Below the pieces are notes generated by a model. The model was given only the letters and a program-made list of their open reading frames with translations. It made no database searches and was not told the origin of the DNA. A DNA stretch of 64,000 nucleotides from Neptunitalea lumnitzerae. GTDB lineage: Bacteria; Bacteroidota; Bacteroidia; Flavobacteriales; Flavobacteriaceae. Made by a program: the position numbers and the translations under genes. Within the stretch, counting starts at the first letter, position 1, and the number at the start of each line of letters is the position of its first letter. The stretch covers positions 62,001-126,000 of the forward strand of contig NZ_BRVO01000004.1 in NCBI RefSeq assembly GCF_027924185.1, written 5' to 3'. This document shows positions 18,239-27,382 of the stretch, one piece after another.

Positions 18239-19612
18239 TTAATTCATTGATGCTAAAATAGCAGTTATATCTTCTTCGGTGGTATCTGGGTTAATAAAAC
18301 AGAACCTAGCCACGGTTTCATAAGTCTCGCCAACCTTCCATTTTGTAGGGGTTACTAAGGCAAAACCTTCTCTTTGGTTTTTATAAGTCCACTCCTTATA
18401 ATCTTCTGGCGTCCATCCTATTTTTCTAAACAACACACACGATAAACTTGGCTCGCGTACCAATTCTAATTCAGAATTATTACGAACCATCTCTCCTGCG
18501 ATATTCGCCAATTCAATTCCTCTTTCAATAGCCTCTTTGTACTTATCGGTACCGTGCATAGCTAATGAAAACCATAACGGCAAACCACGTACACGCCTGG
18601 TTAATTGAATTTGATACTCCGCCGGATTAAAGCCTTGCGCACCTTCATCTTTAAAAATATCAAGATACGACCCTTCTTGCGAATGTGCTTTCTTAGCCAA
18701 TTCAGGATGCTTATATATAATAGCGCCACAATCGTATGGTGAGAATAACCATTTATGCGGATCGATAGTTACGCTATCTGCTCTTTCTATTCCATGAAAC
18801 AAATGCCTTACAGAGTCTGCTGCTAAAGCACCACCTCCGTAAGCCGCATCTACATGAAACCAAATATGGTGTTCCTCACAAAAGGTTGCCACCCCATCTA
18901 AATCATCAATAATACCCGCATTAGTAGTACCGCCTGTAGCTACAACAGCAAATAATCTTTTTTTACTTAGTTCATCTAAGCCATCAATGGTTTCTTTTAA
19001 TCTTTCATAAGTTAAAATATCTTCTGAAGGCACTAATAATATTTCAGCATCAATCACTTTTGCCATCGCCTTTACAGACGAGTGCGCCCCAATAGAAGTT
19101 ATAATTAACCCCTTGTACGCTTTGTTTTCTTCACATTGATCTCTCCAATGTTCTCTAGCGGTAACCATAGCCGATAAATTTGCTGCTGTACCTCCACTAG
19201 TAAATACACCAAAAGCACCTTCTGGCATACCCGTTAAAGATACCAACCAACGCATAGCTTCGTTCTCGGCAAAAATTCCTCCTGCGCCTTCCATCCAATA
19301 AGCTCCGTGTATACAACTAGCAGACGTTATTAAATCAAACATAATAGCTGAACGTGTTGGCGAAGCTGGTACAAATGCCAAGTGCCTAGGATGGTCTATA
19401 GGCACAATAGCTTTAACCAATACATCTTTCCATTTCTGAAAAGCATTCTCTCCACCAATACCTTTTGCAGTAATTGTTTCACCAACCAATGCTTTTAATT
19501 CTTCTTCTTTCTTAGGCATCCCCAATTCAGGGTCTGTTTTTGTAATTCTGTTGATCACATATTTAGTGACATCTAAAGTCATTTCAACCAGATCAATATC
19601 TATATTGTGCAT
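18239..19612 (-). CDS. PLP-dependent group II amino-acid decarboxylase
   Basis: 457 residues of the aromatic-L-amino-acid/glutamate/diaminobutyrate decarboxylase family. PLP features are FTSGGTAANLSAM, HVDAAYGGG (Asp contacts the pyridine nitrogen) and the Schiff-base lysine in TIDPHKWLFSPYDCG. The C-terminal part (VRGLPLWFSLAMHG) contains the substrate lid. Which amino acid is decarboxylated cannot be read from the sequence. Divergent from a PNPOx-family flavoprotein that might act on the same cofactor pool. Confidence 0.88.
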   Translation of the reverse strand: MHNIDIDLVEMTLDVTKYVINRITKTDPELGMPKKEEELKALVGETITAKGIGGENAFQKWKDVLVKAIVPIDHPRHLAFVPASPTRSAIMFDLITSASCIHGAYWMEGAGGIFAENEAMRWLVSLTGMPEGAFGVFTSGGTAANLSAMVTAREHWRDQCEENKAYKGLIITSIGAHSSVKAMAKVIDAEILLVPSEDILTYERLKETIDGLDELSKKRLFAVVATGGTTNAGIIDDLDGVATFCEEHHIWFHVDAAYGGGALAADSVRHLFHGIERADSVTIDPHKWLFSPYDCGAIIYKHPELAKKAHSQEGSYLDIFKDEGAQGFNPAEYQIQLTRRVRGLPLWFSLAMHGTDKYKEAIERGIELANIAGEMVRNNSELELVREPSLSCVLFRKIGWTPEDYKEWTYKNQREGFALVTPTKWKVGETYETVARFCFINPDTTEEDITAILASMN

Positions 19613-19632
19613 ATGAGTTTAAGTTTTCGGCA

Positions 19633-19640
19633 CAAAGGTA
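19633..19640 (-). promoter_or_regulatory. -7 element for the PLP decarboxylase
   Basis: The minus strand reads TACCTTTG, a perfect TAnnTTTG match, with a ~16-nt leader to the ATG at 19612. Confidence 0.5.
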
Positions 19641-19679
19641 CTAACTATAGATTTTATAACTATGCTAATTTTTGTTATA

Positions 19680-19687
19680 TATATTTG
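19680..19687 (+). promoter_or_regulatory. -7 element for the PNPOx-family gene
   Basis: TATATTTG, a perfect TAnnTTTG match, 37 bp before the ATG at 19724. It lies 40 bp from the divergent decarboxylase element. Confidence 0.42.
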
Positions 19688-19723
19688 ATTTTTTGTATAT
19701 TACATAACACTTAAAATACGATT

Positions 19724-20269
19724 ATGACAAAACAGATGCTAAACAACGTCTTTACAGAGCTTACCGAAGCCAGTAAAGAGAAGAAACATCCGTACCGCTA
19801 TTTTTTCATGTCGTCTTGTGGTTTAAATGGACATATTCGACAGCGAACTATGGTATTGAGAGATGTTATTGATGGGCAATTTTTACAGGCCTATACCGAC
19901 CGACGCTCTAAAAAAATGACTCATATTAATGAGCATAATGAAGTGAGTCTTCTATTTTTTAATCCGGAAACCTTAACCCAAATTACTATGGTAGCCTATG
20001 TAGAAGTAGAGAAAGACAAAGAGGAATTACAAAAAAAATGGGAGACTATTCCTGATTATTCCAAGATTGACTATATAGCTTCCGACATACCGGGAACTAT
20101 TATTGACAACCCTAACAATATAAAATATAATGACCATGGCGGAAACTTTACCATTCTATATTTTATCCCGGAAAAAATAGAAATTTTACAGATTAAAAGA
20201 CCTAACCACATCAGAGCCAGCTATGAAAAAACCAATTTCGGATGGGAGGGCGTGTACATTACCCCTTAA
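19724..20269 (+). CDS. Pyridoxamine 5'-phosphate oxidase-family FMN-binding protein
   Basis: 181 residues forming one split-barrel flavin domain. The FMN phosphate-binding signature is RQRTMVLRDV followed by YTDRRSKKMTHI, and the C-terminal part contains the family strand ILYFIPEKIEILQIKR. It is shorter than canonical PdxH (~215 aa) and lacks its C-terminal dimer/PLP motif, placing it with the Alr4036-type relatives. The substrate is uncertain; PNP oxidation is possible but not assured. Divergent from a PLP enzyme; convergent with the GH43 gene, 12 bp apart. Confidence 0.82.
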   Translation: MTKQMLNNVFTELTEASKEKKHPYRYFFMSSCGLNGHIRQRTMVLRDVIDGQFLQAYTDRRSKKMTHINEHNEVSLLFFNPETLTQITMVAYVEVEKDKEELQKKWETIPDYSKIDYIASDIPGTIIDNPNNIKYNDHGGNFTILYFIPEKIEILQIKRPNHIRASYEKTNFGWEGVYITP

Positions 20270-20281
20270 AAGCAAAATGGG

Positions 20282-21907
20282 TTAGCGGGTTATCCTGAAG
20301 AATTCAAAATCAGCGTACCCGCCCCTTTTTACTTCGGGTTCACTTATACTAAACAATCCTACTTTAGCACCTACCCACTTACCTTCTTTAGCCTTAAAAG
20401 GTTTCCCTATACTTTTAAACCTTTTCCCGTTAGTACTATAACTAAACTGACACAAGCCGTCAGGACCAGACACCTCAACTCTAAAATATACTTTGTCCCC
20501 ATCTAAAGATACCGCTTCTACAGTTTCTTCTTTAGCTGCACCAATTGCATCTATAGCTACGGTTTGTTTTACCACAAAACCATTTTTAGTATTGGTTAAC
20601 GTAAGCGTAGCATAATCCATACCCATTACTATTAAACCAGCACTTTTACCCGTAGTAGCATCTTCAGGCATTAAGGTTACTTGCGTAGTAGCTTTAAAAT
20701 CTGGTGCAGGAAATTTTTGCAACAACAGATTAGGTACCGTCCAAAGATTCTTGGTACCCTCAATCTTCTTAATTGAAAATAATCTTAGATAAGACTTCCC
20801 TGGTAGTTTAACACTCCAAACCACTTCAGGGTTGGCATTCCACTGCCATTGCAACCCTAAACCATTACCTTCAAACTCATCAGTATCACAAGGCGACATC
20901 ACTTCAAAATTCCCTTTAACTGGTTTACGGTATGTCATTACAGGCTCACCAATACCATTACCGTCTTTATCTTCCCCCATCATAGGCCAATCATCAACCC
21001 ATTGCACAGGCTGTAAATGCACTATTCTACCGTAAGCACCAACATCTTGAAAATGATAAAACCATGATGAACCATCGGGTGCATCTACCCAAGCCCCTTG
21101 GTGCGGACCATTCACATTGGTAGTCCCTTGTTCTAATACAATTTTCTCCTCATAAGGACCATATATATTTTTAGATCGTAAAATCAATTGCCACCCTGTT
21201 GGTACTCCCCCAGCAGGTGCAAATATGTAGTAATATCCATTTCTCTTATAAAATTTAGACCCCTCTACGGTTGGGTGCGCATCGTGCCCATCAAATACAT
21301 GTGTACCTCTATCTAAAATCTTGGTACCATCAGAGCTCAATTTATGTACTGTAAGCAAACTCTTTACACCGGCTCTACTACCAGCCCAAGCATGTACTAA
21401 ATACGCATTACCATCGTCATCCCATAAGGGGCTAGGGTCAATTGATCCTTTAGCCTCCATTACTAAAACCGGTTCATCCCACACTCCATAAGGGTCTTTG
21501 GTTTTTACCATGTAAATACCAAAATCAGGATCTCCCCAATAAATATAAAGCTCTTTGTTGTGGTATCGTATACTCGGGGCCCAAACTCCATTCCCATGCT
21601 GAGGAATCTTAAAATGTGCTTCCGGCGTTATAACAGGAAGCGCATGATTTATAAGTTCCCAGTTTACCATATCTTTAGAATGGAGTATTGGCAATCCCGG
21701 CGCTGCGTTAAAACTAGAAGCCGTCATGTAATAGTCTTCCCCCACTTGAACTACGTCCGGATCTGAATAATCAGCATATAAAATTGGATTGGTATATGTT
21801 TGTTTTCCGGTATCCGCTATCCAAACTTCAGAAGTACATTTTTCAGTTTGAGCTTTAATACTCATTGAAGCACATAAAACGGTTGCAAGCAGCACAGTAT
21901 ATTTCAT
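20282..21907 (-). CDS. Glycoside hydrolase family 43 (beta-xylosidase/arabinofuranosidase type)
   Basis: 541 residues, exported (signal MKYTVLLATVLCASMSIKAQ). The five-blade propeller shows the GH43 triad: base Asp in YSDPDVVQVGEDYY, pKa-modulating Asp in SIDPSPLWDDDG and acid Glu in HPTVEGSKFYKRNGYYY. A C-terminal beta-sandwich (from ~residue 345, GLGLQWQWNANPEVVW) completes the usual two-domain form. The likely substrates are xylan or arabinan oligosaccharides. A LacI-type palindrome lies 20 bp upstream and a sugar-type Nudix regulator is divergent, so carbohydrate-responsive control is likely. Confidence 0.92.
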   Translation of the reverse strand: MKYTVLLATVLCASMSIKAQTEKCTSEVWIADTGKQTYTNPILYADYSDPDVVQVGEDYYMTASSFNAAPGLPILHSKDMVNWELINHALPVITPEAHFKIPQHGNGVWAPSIRYHNKELYIYWGDPDFGIYMVKTKDPYGVWDEPVLVMEAKGSIDPSPLWDDDGNAYLVHAWAGSRAGVKSLLTVHKLSSDGTKILDRGTHVFDGHDAHPTVEGSKFYKRNGYYYIFAPAGGVPTGWQLILRSKNIYGPYEEKIVLEQGTTNVNGPHQGAWVDAPDGSSWFYHFQDVGAYGRIVHLQPVQWVDDWPMMGEDKDGNGIGEPVMTYRKPVKGNFEVMSPCDTDEFEGNGLGLQWQWNANPEVVWSVKLPGKSYLRLFSIKKIEGTKNLWTVPNLLLQKFPAPDFKATTQVTLMPEDATTGKSAGLIVMGMDYATLTLTNTKNGFVVKQTVAIDAIGAAKEETVEAVSLDGDKVYFRVEVSGPDGLCQFSYSTNGKRFKSIGKPFKAKEGKWVGAKVGLFSISEPEVKRGGYADFEFFRITR

Positions 21908-21926
21908 AAAAACAACTTATTTCTTT

Positions 21927-21942
21927 TTGTAATCGATTACAA
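21927..21942. promoter_or_regulatory. LacI/GalR-type operator palindrome
   Basis: TTGTAATCGATTACAA is a perfect 16-bp palindrome with a central CG. It fits the LacI-family pattern TGTAAnCGnTTACA exactly. It ends 20 bp upstream of the GH43 start codon, where a bound repressor would block transcription. The cognate regulator is unknown; no LacI gene is in the window. Confidence 0.65.
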
Positions 21943-22169
21943 TATGTAGACCATATAGTTTAAACGACTACAAGATATTGTTTAACTTTGATAATATCAA
22001 ATTTTTTAAGCTTATAAAATTCCATATTCTGAAAATACAAAGTGTAATTTTACCCTCATCACAATAAATTTCTCATTACTTCATCCATCTCTCTAACTAA
22101 ACTAAGCATAAATAAATAACCAAGTAATTTATCATATGAATGTAACCTATTAAAATTATTCAGATTTGT

Positions 22170-22177
22170 TATTTTTG
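22170..22177 (+). promoter_or_regulatory. -7 element for the Nudix-type regulator
   Basis: TATTTTTG, a perfect TAnnTTTG match, predicts a ~35-nt leader to the ATG at 22219. Confidence 0.45.
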
Positions 22178-22218
22178 TCACTAGCCCTTATTTAAAAAAA
22201 CCTCATACACGTGTACCC

Positions 22219-22938
22219 ATGACGAAACAATTTATCGATGAAGAATCTGGAAAACAAATAGAAAAGTCGGTAATGAACTCCATTACCATAGACTGTGTTA
22301 TTTTTACTTTTGACGAAGGCAACCTTGAAGTATTGTTAATAGAACATGCAGAGGGAATAAGTAGAGGTAAATGGGGCTTACCAGGAGGTTGGATTAAAAA
22401 AGAGGAGAGTATAGATAATGCAGCTAACCGAATACTTCAAGATTTAACTGGTATCAAAGATTTATATTTAGAACAACTTAAAGCATTTGGAGAACCTGAT
22501 CGTTTTCCATTAGACCGTGTAATTACCATTGGCTACTATGCATTGGTTAAAAAAGATGATTTTGATATTAAGGCTGGTTTTACAGCTTCCGATGCAAAAT
22601 GGTATAAGGTAAGTGATATAGGCACCTTAATTTACGACCACAATAGTATTGTAGATTATAGTTTAGAACGCCTTAGAAACCGAGTAAAGCACGCACCTAT
22701 TGGGTTTAACTTATTACCTGAAAAATTCACCTTACTACAGCTCATGCAGCTTTATGAAGAAATTTTAAATATAAAGCTAGACAAACCCAACTTTAGAAGA
22801 AAAATACTTAAAATGAAATTACTGGTTTCATTAGACGAAAAACAAACCAATGTTTCGCATAGGGCAGCCAAACTATATCAGTTTGATACCGACCGCTACG
22901 AAATGCTTACCAACAAAGGATTTATATTTGAAGTATAA
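22219..22938 (+). CDS. Nudix-fold transcriptional regulator, NrtR/AraR type
   Basis: 239 residues. The N-terminal Nudix domain (~20-145) is followed by a winged-helix DNA-binding domain, recognised from LLPEKFTLLQLMQLYEEIL and KPNFRRKILKMKLL. In the Nudix box, after GGWIKKEES, the metal-binding REUxEE segment reads RILQDL, so two of the three key Glu are lost and the third is Asp. The protein is probably a ligand sensor rather than a hydrolase. NrtR-family regulators control NAD or pentose metabolism, and a family member (AraR) governs arabinose use in Bacteroides. Divergent from a GH43 gene, which favours a pentose signal. Convergent with bshC, 3 bp apart. Confidence 0.85.
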   Translation: MTKQFIDEESGKQIEKSVMNSITIDCVIFTFDEGNLEVLLIEHAEGISRGKWGLPGGWIKKEESIDNAANRILQDLTGIKDLYLEQLKAFGEPDRFPLDRVITIGYYALVKKDDFDIKAGFTASDAKWYKVSDIGTLIYDHNSIVDYSLERLRNRVKHAPIGFNLLPEKFTLLQLMQLYEEILNIKLDKPNFRRKILKMKLLVSLDEKQTNVSHRAAKLYQFDTDRYEMLTNKGFIFEV

Positions 22939-22941
22939 AGA

Positions 22942-24534
22942 CTATTTTACTAAAATAGTAAACTCTAATGCCAGTGGCTTTAATTTTTCTAATAAGGTTG
23001 TCACCAATTCTTCCCCGTAAGAAAGATACAGCTCAGAAAAATTAGCCGTACGCTCTTGTAAAGACTCATTAGGGAATAACTCGTTTCTAATTTCAGTAAT
23101 ACGCTCTACATGGTCAGATAACTTACGTTTCTGCGCTTTTAACAATCGCTTTTCTAAATTATCCAAGCCTTTTAACTGTTTCACCTCTTGTGCTTTTACA
23201 GCTCCTAAAAACGATTTATCTGTTTGTTCTGCTAAATCATACAAACCCGCAAACTGCTCTTCTAAATGTGTACGTTGTTTGGTAAAGTCAATATCAATAT
23301 TACTTATCTCACGTACCTTTTTGTTTATAAAGCTATCTTTTTTAAGAAACAGATGCTTGTATGATATATTGAGCTTATTTAATTTTTCTTGTTGCTTTTC
23401 AGATACAACCAACACAGAATTTCTTAATAACAATATTGGAAATGTTACTTGCATAGCGTTAAAGTAAGATTTTAACTCTAACCAATAGGCAAGCTCTCCG
23501 CCTCCACCTATATAACACAAGTTAGGTAAAATAACCTCTTGGTATAGCGGACGCATTATTACATTAGGACTAAAACGTTCTGGGTGTTCTTTTAATTCCG
23601 TTTCAAGTTGTTCTTTGGTAAACGTGATACCTGCATCTAAAACAACATAAGTACCATCTTGCTCCACAATACGTTCTCGCACTCCTTCTGCCAGATAGAA
23701 TAAATTAATTTCTCTTGGGGTTACTTGTACGTTATATCCCAGATCTGACATTACCGCTGCAGTCTCCGTAACTTTCTTAAAAGGTGTCCCCTCAAAAATA
23801 TCGGTTTTCATATATGGCACAAACAACTCCTTTAAGCTTGCATCATCTGCGTCTAAAACCACTAAACCGTGTTTGCCAAAAAGCTCATTTACTAAAAACT
23901 GTGAAGCCGCTGCTAACGTATCATGATTTAAATACGCATCTTTAAATAACCGTCTTAAATAATCTGCATTTTCGCCTACTCCCAACTCTTGCTCATACAG
24001 TTTATAAACCTCATCTAAACCTTCTGTTGTTAAATGCCCTACTGCACCACCATCTTTTCTATTCCAATGGATTTTCTTTCCTTTAAAATTAAAGTAATTG
24101 ATTTCCTCAAAATCATGATCTTCTGAAGCCATCCAGTAAATAGGCACAAAATTATATTCCGGATATGCTTCTTTTAATTCCTTAGTAAGATTAATAGTAG
24201 AAACAATTTTATATAAGAAATACAACGGACCCGTAAACAGGTTTAATTGATGCCCAGTGGTTACGGTAAACGTAGTATTATCTGCCAACAAGTCAATATG
24301 ATGTTGGGTAGCTTCGCTTACTTCTAAGTTCTTATACTGATGGTTTAAGGCATTCACCAAAACCTCTCTATGCTCCTGAGAATAACTAGACGCCTTTTCT
24401 TCTATTTGCCCTTTAAAGTTTTCCAACTTTGGAAAACGAGCATACAAATTTTGTACTTCTTCTTTCTCATCTAGATAGTCTAGCATTAGATTAGAAAAAT
24501 AGCGCGCATCTTGAAACGAAATTCCGGTAACCAT
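22942..24534 (-). CDS. bshC: Bacillithiol biosynthesis cysteine-adding enzyme
   Basis: Adds cysteine to GlcN-malate to complete bacillithiol, the low-molecular-weight thiol used in place of glutathione. 530 residues, the family length. Diagnostic motifs are TGHQLNLFTGPLYFLYKI, FVPIYWMASEDHDFEEI, HWNRKDGGAVG, PNVIMRPLYQEVILPN and YIGGGGELAYWLE; a long coiled coil lies in the C-terminal half. It implies that BshA and BshB are encoded elsewhere. Confidence 0.95.
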   Translation of the reverse strand: MVTGISFQDARYFSNLMLDYLDEKEEVQNLYARFPKLENFKGQIEEKASSYSQEHREVLVNALNHQYKNLEVSEATQHHIDLLADNTTFTVTTGHQLNLFTGPLYFLYKIVSTINLTKELKEAYPEYNFVPIYWMASEDHDFEEINYFNFKGKKIHWNRKDGGAVGHLTTEGLDEVYKLYEQELGVGENADYLRRLFKDAYLNHDTLAAASQFLVNELFGKHGLVVLDADDASLKELFVPYMKTDIFEGTPFKKVTETAAVMSDLGYNVQVTPREINLFYLAEGVRERIVEQDGTYVVLDAGITFTKEQLETELKEHPERFSPNVIMRPLYQEVILPNLCYIGGGGELAYWLELKSYFNAMQVTFPILLLRNSVLVVSEKQQEKLNKLNISYKHLFLKKDSFINKKVREISNIDIDFTKQRTHLEEQFAGLYDLAEQTDKSFLGAVKAQEVKQLKGLDNLEKRLLKAQKRKLSDHVERITEIRNELFPNESLQERTANFSELYLSYGEELVTTLLEKLKPLALEFTILVK

Positions 24535-24557
24535 AGATTAGAGTTGTCTTAAAACCG

Positions 24558-24565
24558 CAAATATA
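24558..24565 (-). promoter_or_regulatory. -7 element for bshC
   Basis: The minus strand reads TATATTTG, a perfect TAnnTTTG match with a ~19-nt leader. Confidence 0.5.
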
Positions 24566-24629
24566 CTGTAGTAAGACTGTATAACTACTAAAATTTAGTT
24601 AAATACATACTGCACACACATCGTACGAT

Positions 24630-25892
24630 TTATTCTCTTACAAATTTCTTTGTTTCAACAACGGTTTCGTCAATAGTCATTTCTAAAAAGTAAATTCCAG
24701 TAGTTAGCTCCCTAACATCAAGAGGTTCATTTACAACTACACCCTCCAAATCTTTCAACAACTCCCCTTGAATATTGTATACTTTCACTGCTAAGCTAGC
24801 AACAGCATCACCTTTATTTACAATGGTAAGAAATCCATCTTTAACCGGATTAGGACTAATACTTAAATCAATATTTTTAAAATTCTCAGTAGCGGTAAAA
24901 TACATAGGTGTCTTGTAAACCCTAGGCCCCGAAATAACATACCCTACTTGATCTTTATACATAGAAATTCTACGGAAGCCGTAATACATACTACATTGGT
25001 TACCTGTGAAGTTTTGAACCAACTGTTCCGTCCAGCTAACGCCTAAATCGGTAGATTTATAAATATAAAAAACACAACAATCACATAAGGCATAATCTCC
25101 ACCTACTGCGTGCCCCACTCCATTAAAAAACGTAAGATCCTTTATCATACCATAACTAGTATGCTCCGTCCAATTGGTTAAATCTGATGAATACAGCACA
25201 TAACTTACCATTCCATTTCCCAAATCATCTAATCCTACAGATAAAAATAGGTCTCCATTTGAATATTCAACCTTCATAATATCTGTATCGTAATTTGGGT
25301 TTAAAGACAGACTTACATTTTGCCATGAAGCACCACCATCTGTGGTATGGTATAACACTCCATTTACACCAGAAATAACTCCCTCTAAATTATTTTTAAA
25401 TGCCACCGATAAAAGTGTTTCTGAACCTAGCGTCGATTCCGTCCAGTTGACCCCATCAGCAGAATTTACAATGGTACCATTAGTACCCACACACCAAACA
25501 GATCCATTAGGGGTTGTAGCTACAGCAAGTAAATCATTTGTTGTGGTAAGTGATACTAAATTCCAATTACCCCCAGCATCTACAGTAGTTAGCAGCGCAC
25601 CTTGAGCTCCCACCGTATAACCCGTATTTACATTTGAAAAAGTAACATCTCGAAATTCTTTCTGGACACCAGTATTATAGGCACTCCAAGTAAACCCTTG
25701 ATCATCGGATTTGTAGATATACCCATTTTTAACAACATAAACCGTATCTAACGACTGAGCAAAGACATCTCCGTAAGCACCAGAAGTAAGTTGAATACTA
25801 GCAAGATCATCCCAATCTTCTCCAACTACCTGAGCACTCACTGTAGTATAGAAAAAAATAAATAACGAGGTAAAAAGTAATAGTTTTTTCAT
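24630..25892 (-). CDS. Secreted BNR/Ycf48-like repeat protein with T9SS sorting domain
   Basis: About 420 residues. The start is placed at the ATG before MKKLLLFTSLFIFFYTTVSAQ. Propeller-type repeats carry the sequence Y(K/T)S(D/T)DxGxxW (YKSDDQGFTWSAY, VDAGGNWNLVS, TDGGASWQNVS, KSTDLGVSWTEQ), as in BNR/Ycf48-like proteins. A Cys-rich stretch (YALCDCCVF) is unusual. The C-terminal T9SS domain shows LSISPNPVKDGFL, VKVYNIQGELL and LTTGIYFLEM. Probably exported to the surface; ligand unknown. Confidence 0.88.
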   Translation of the reverse strand: MKKLLLFTSLFIFFYTTVSAQVVGEDWDDLASIQLTSGAYGDVFAQSLDTVYVVKNGYIYKSDDQGFTWSAYNTGVQKEFRDVTFSNVNTGYTVGAQGALLTTVDAGGNWNLVSLTTTNDLLAVATTPNGSVWCVGTNGTIVNSADGVNWTESTLGSETLLSVAFKNNLEGVISGVNGVLYHTTDGGASWQNVSLSLNPNYDTDIMKVEYSNGDLFLSVGLDDLGNGMVSYVLYSSDLTNWTEHTSYGMIKDLTFFNGVGHAVGGDYALCDCCVFYIYKSTDLGVSWTEQLVQNFTGNQCSMYYGFRRISMYKDQVGYVISGPRVYKTPMYFTATENFKNIDLSISPNPVKDGFLTIVNKGDAVASLAVKVYNIQGELLKDLEGVVVNEPLDVRELTTGIYFLEMTIDETVVETKKFVRE

Positions 25893-25955
25893 CATGTACA
25901 TTCGTTTATTGATTGATAATAAATGTACTAAAAAAACTAACTATATCCTATAAAA

Positions 25956-25972
25956 AAGTAAGAATTTTACTT
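25956..25972 (-). terminator. Weak terminator downstream of rimO
   Basis: The 6-bp A+T-rich stem AAGTAA / TTACTT lies 6 bp after the rimO stop. On the minus strand it is followed by TTTTTATAGG. The short stem makes this a low-confidence call. Confidence 0.35.
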
Positions 25973-25978
25973 GTTTAA

Positions 25979-27280
25979 TTAAATAGGTTCGCCGTACAAG
26001 TCAAAATCTGCTGCATCAAAAATTTTGATATTGGTAAACTCCCCAATTTTCACATAATGTTGTGTAGCATCTATAAGCACCTCATTATCTACATCTGGGC
26101 TATCAAACTCAGTTCTTCCAATAAAGTAATTTCCTTCTTTACGGTCAATCATACATTTGAATACCTGTCCTACTTTCTCTTGGTTTAATTCCCAAGAAAT
26201 CTGAGACTGAATATCCATGATTTCGGCAGCTCTTGCTTGCTTAACTTCTTCCGGCACATTATCCTCTAAATTATAGGCATGCGTATTTTCCTCATGAGAA
26301 TATGTAAAGCACCCTAAACGCTCAAAACGCATTTCTTTTACCCACTCTTTCAAGGTTTGGAAATCTTCTTCCGTTTCTCCAGGGTATCCTACAATTAAAG
26401 TAGTTCTTATAGTCATTTCAGGCACAGCAGCTCTAAACTCTTTCAGCAAACGCGTAGTTTTTTCTTGCGTAGTACCACGGCGCATACTTTTTAAAATGCT
26501 ATCTGAAATATGTTGTAAAGGAATATCTAAATAATTACACACCTTCGGTTCTTCATTCATCACCTCTAGCACATCCATAGGGAAACCAGTAGGAAAAGCA
26601 TAATGTAAACGAATCCACTCAATACCCTCTACTTTCACCAACTCTTTTAAAAGCTCAGCTAAGTTTCTCTTTTTATATAAATCTAAACCATAATAGGTTA
26701 AATCTTGTGCTATTAGAATAAGTTCCTGCACCCCTTTTTCTGCTAACTTTTTAGCTTCGGTAACCAAATCTTCAATAGGGGTACTTTTGTGTTTACCTCT
26801 CATTAGCGGAATTGCACAGAAACTACACGGCCTGTCGCAACCCTCCGCAATTTTTAAATAGGCATAGTTTTTAGGAGTTGTAGTCAATCTCTCTCCTATT
26901 AATTCATGTCGGTAATCTGCTCCTAAAGCTTTTAATAATATAGGTAAATCAGAAGTACCAAAATACTGGTCCACATCCGGAATTTCCTTTTCTAGATCTG
27001 GCTTATAACGCTCACTCAAACACCCCGTAACAAACACTTTATCTACAGCACCTTCTTCTTTACGCTGTACATACTCTAGTATTGTATTAACACTTTCTTC
27101 CTTGGCGTTATTAATAAAACCACAGGTATTTATAACTACTATATTACCTTCTTCTTCATGCACCACATCTTTCCCACTAGCTTTCAATTGCCCCATTAAA
27201 ACCTCACTATCATATACGTTTTTAGAGCATCCTAGTGTTACAACATTAATCTTGTTCTTCTTTAACGATTTGGTTCTCAT
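25979..27280 (-). CDS. rimO: Ribosomal protein S12 methylthiotransferase
   Basis: Adds a methylthio group to an Asp of ribosomal protein S12. 433 residues from the ATG at 27280. The N-terminal domain has the three cluster Cys (VTLGCSKNVYDSE, INTCGF, VTGCLSERY). The radical-SAM core has CDRPCSFC, and a C-terminal TRAM domain ends in ADFDLYGE. LGCSKN separates it from MiaB. The frame is open further upstream from a TTG at 27313, but that codon abuts the -7 element at 27303-27310, so the shorter start is preferred. Confidence 0.95.
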   Translation of the reverse strand: MRTKSLKKNKINVVTLGCSKNVYDSEVLMGQLKASGKDVVHEEEGNIVVINTCGFINNAKEESVNTILEYVQRKEEGAVDKVFVTGCLSERYKPDLEKEIPDVDQYFGTSDLPILLKALGADYRHELIGERLTTTPKNYAYLKIAEGCDRPCSFCAIPLMRGKHKSTPIEDLVTEAKKLAEKGVQELILIAQDLTYYGLDLYKKRNLAELLKELVKVEGIEWIRLHYAFPTGFPMDVLEVMNEEPKVCNYLDIPLQHISDSILKSMRRGTTQEKTTRLLKEFRAAVPEMTIRTTLIVGYPGETEEDFQTLKEWVKEMRFERLGCFTYSHEENTHAYNLEDNVPEEVKQARAAEIMDIQSQISWELNQEKVGQVFKCMIDRKEGNYFIGRTEFDSPDVDNEVLIDATQHYVKIGEFTNIKIFDAADFDLYGEPI

Positions 27281-27302
27281 ACTGTTTACCGATTTTGGAG
27301 TG

Positions 27303-27310
27303 CAAAAGTA
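27303..27310 (-). promoter_or_regulatory. -7 element for rimO
   Basis: The minus strand reads TACTTTTG, a perfect TAnnTTTG match. The predicted start near 27298 gives an ~18-nt leader and decides the rimO start codon. Confidence 0.55.
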
Positions 27311-27382
27311 CAATATTAATTCTATCTATCTAATTGTTTAGTATATTAGATGCTTCAGATTTATAGCTTAAACACCATTATT

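Larger units (their letters stand above)
21908..22218. other. 311-bp divergent control region (GH43 / Nudix regulator)
   Basis: It holds the 16-bp palindrome at 21927-21942 and a plus-strand -7 element at 22170-22177. The remainder is A+T-rich with no ORF or strong hairpin. Confidence 0.6.

Noticed and set aside
22938-22942. Overlap or fusion of the Nudix regulator and bshC
   Set aside because: They are convergent with stop codons 3 bp apart; no shared function is indicated.
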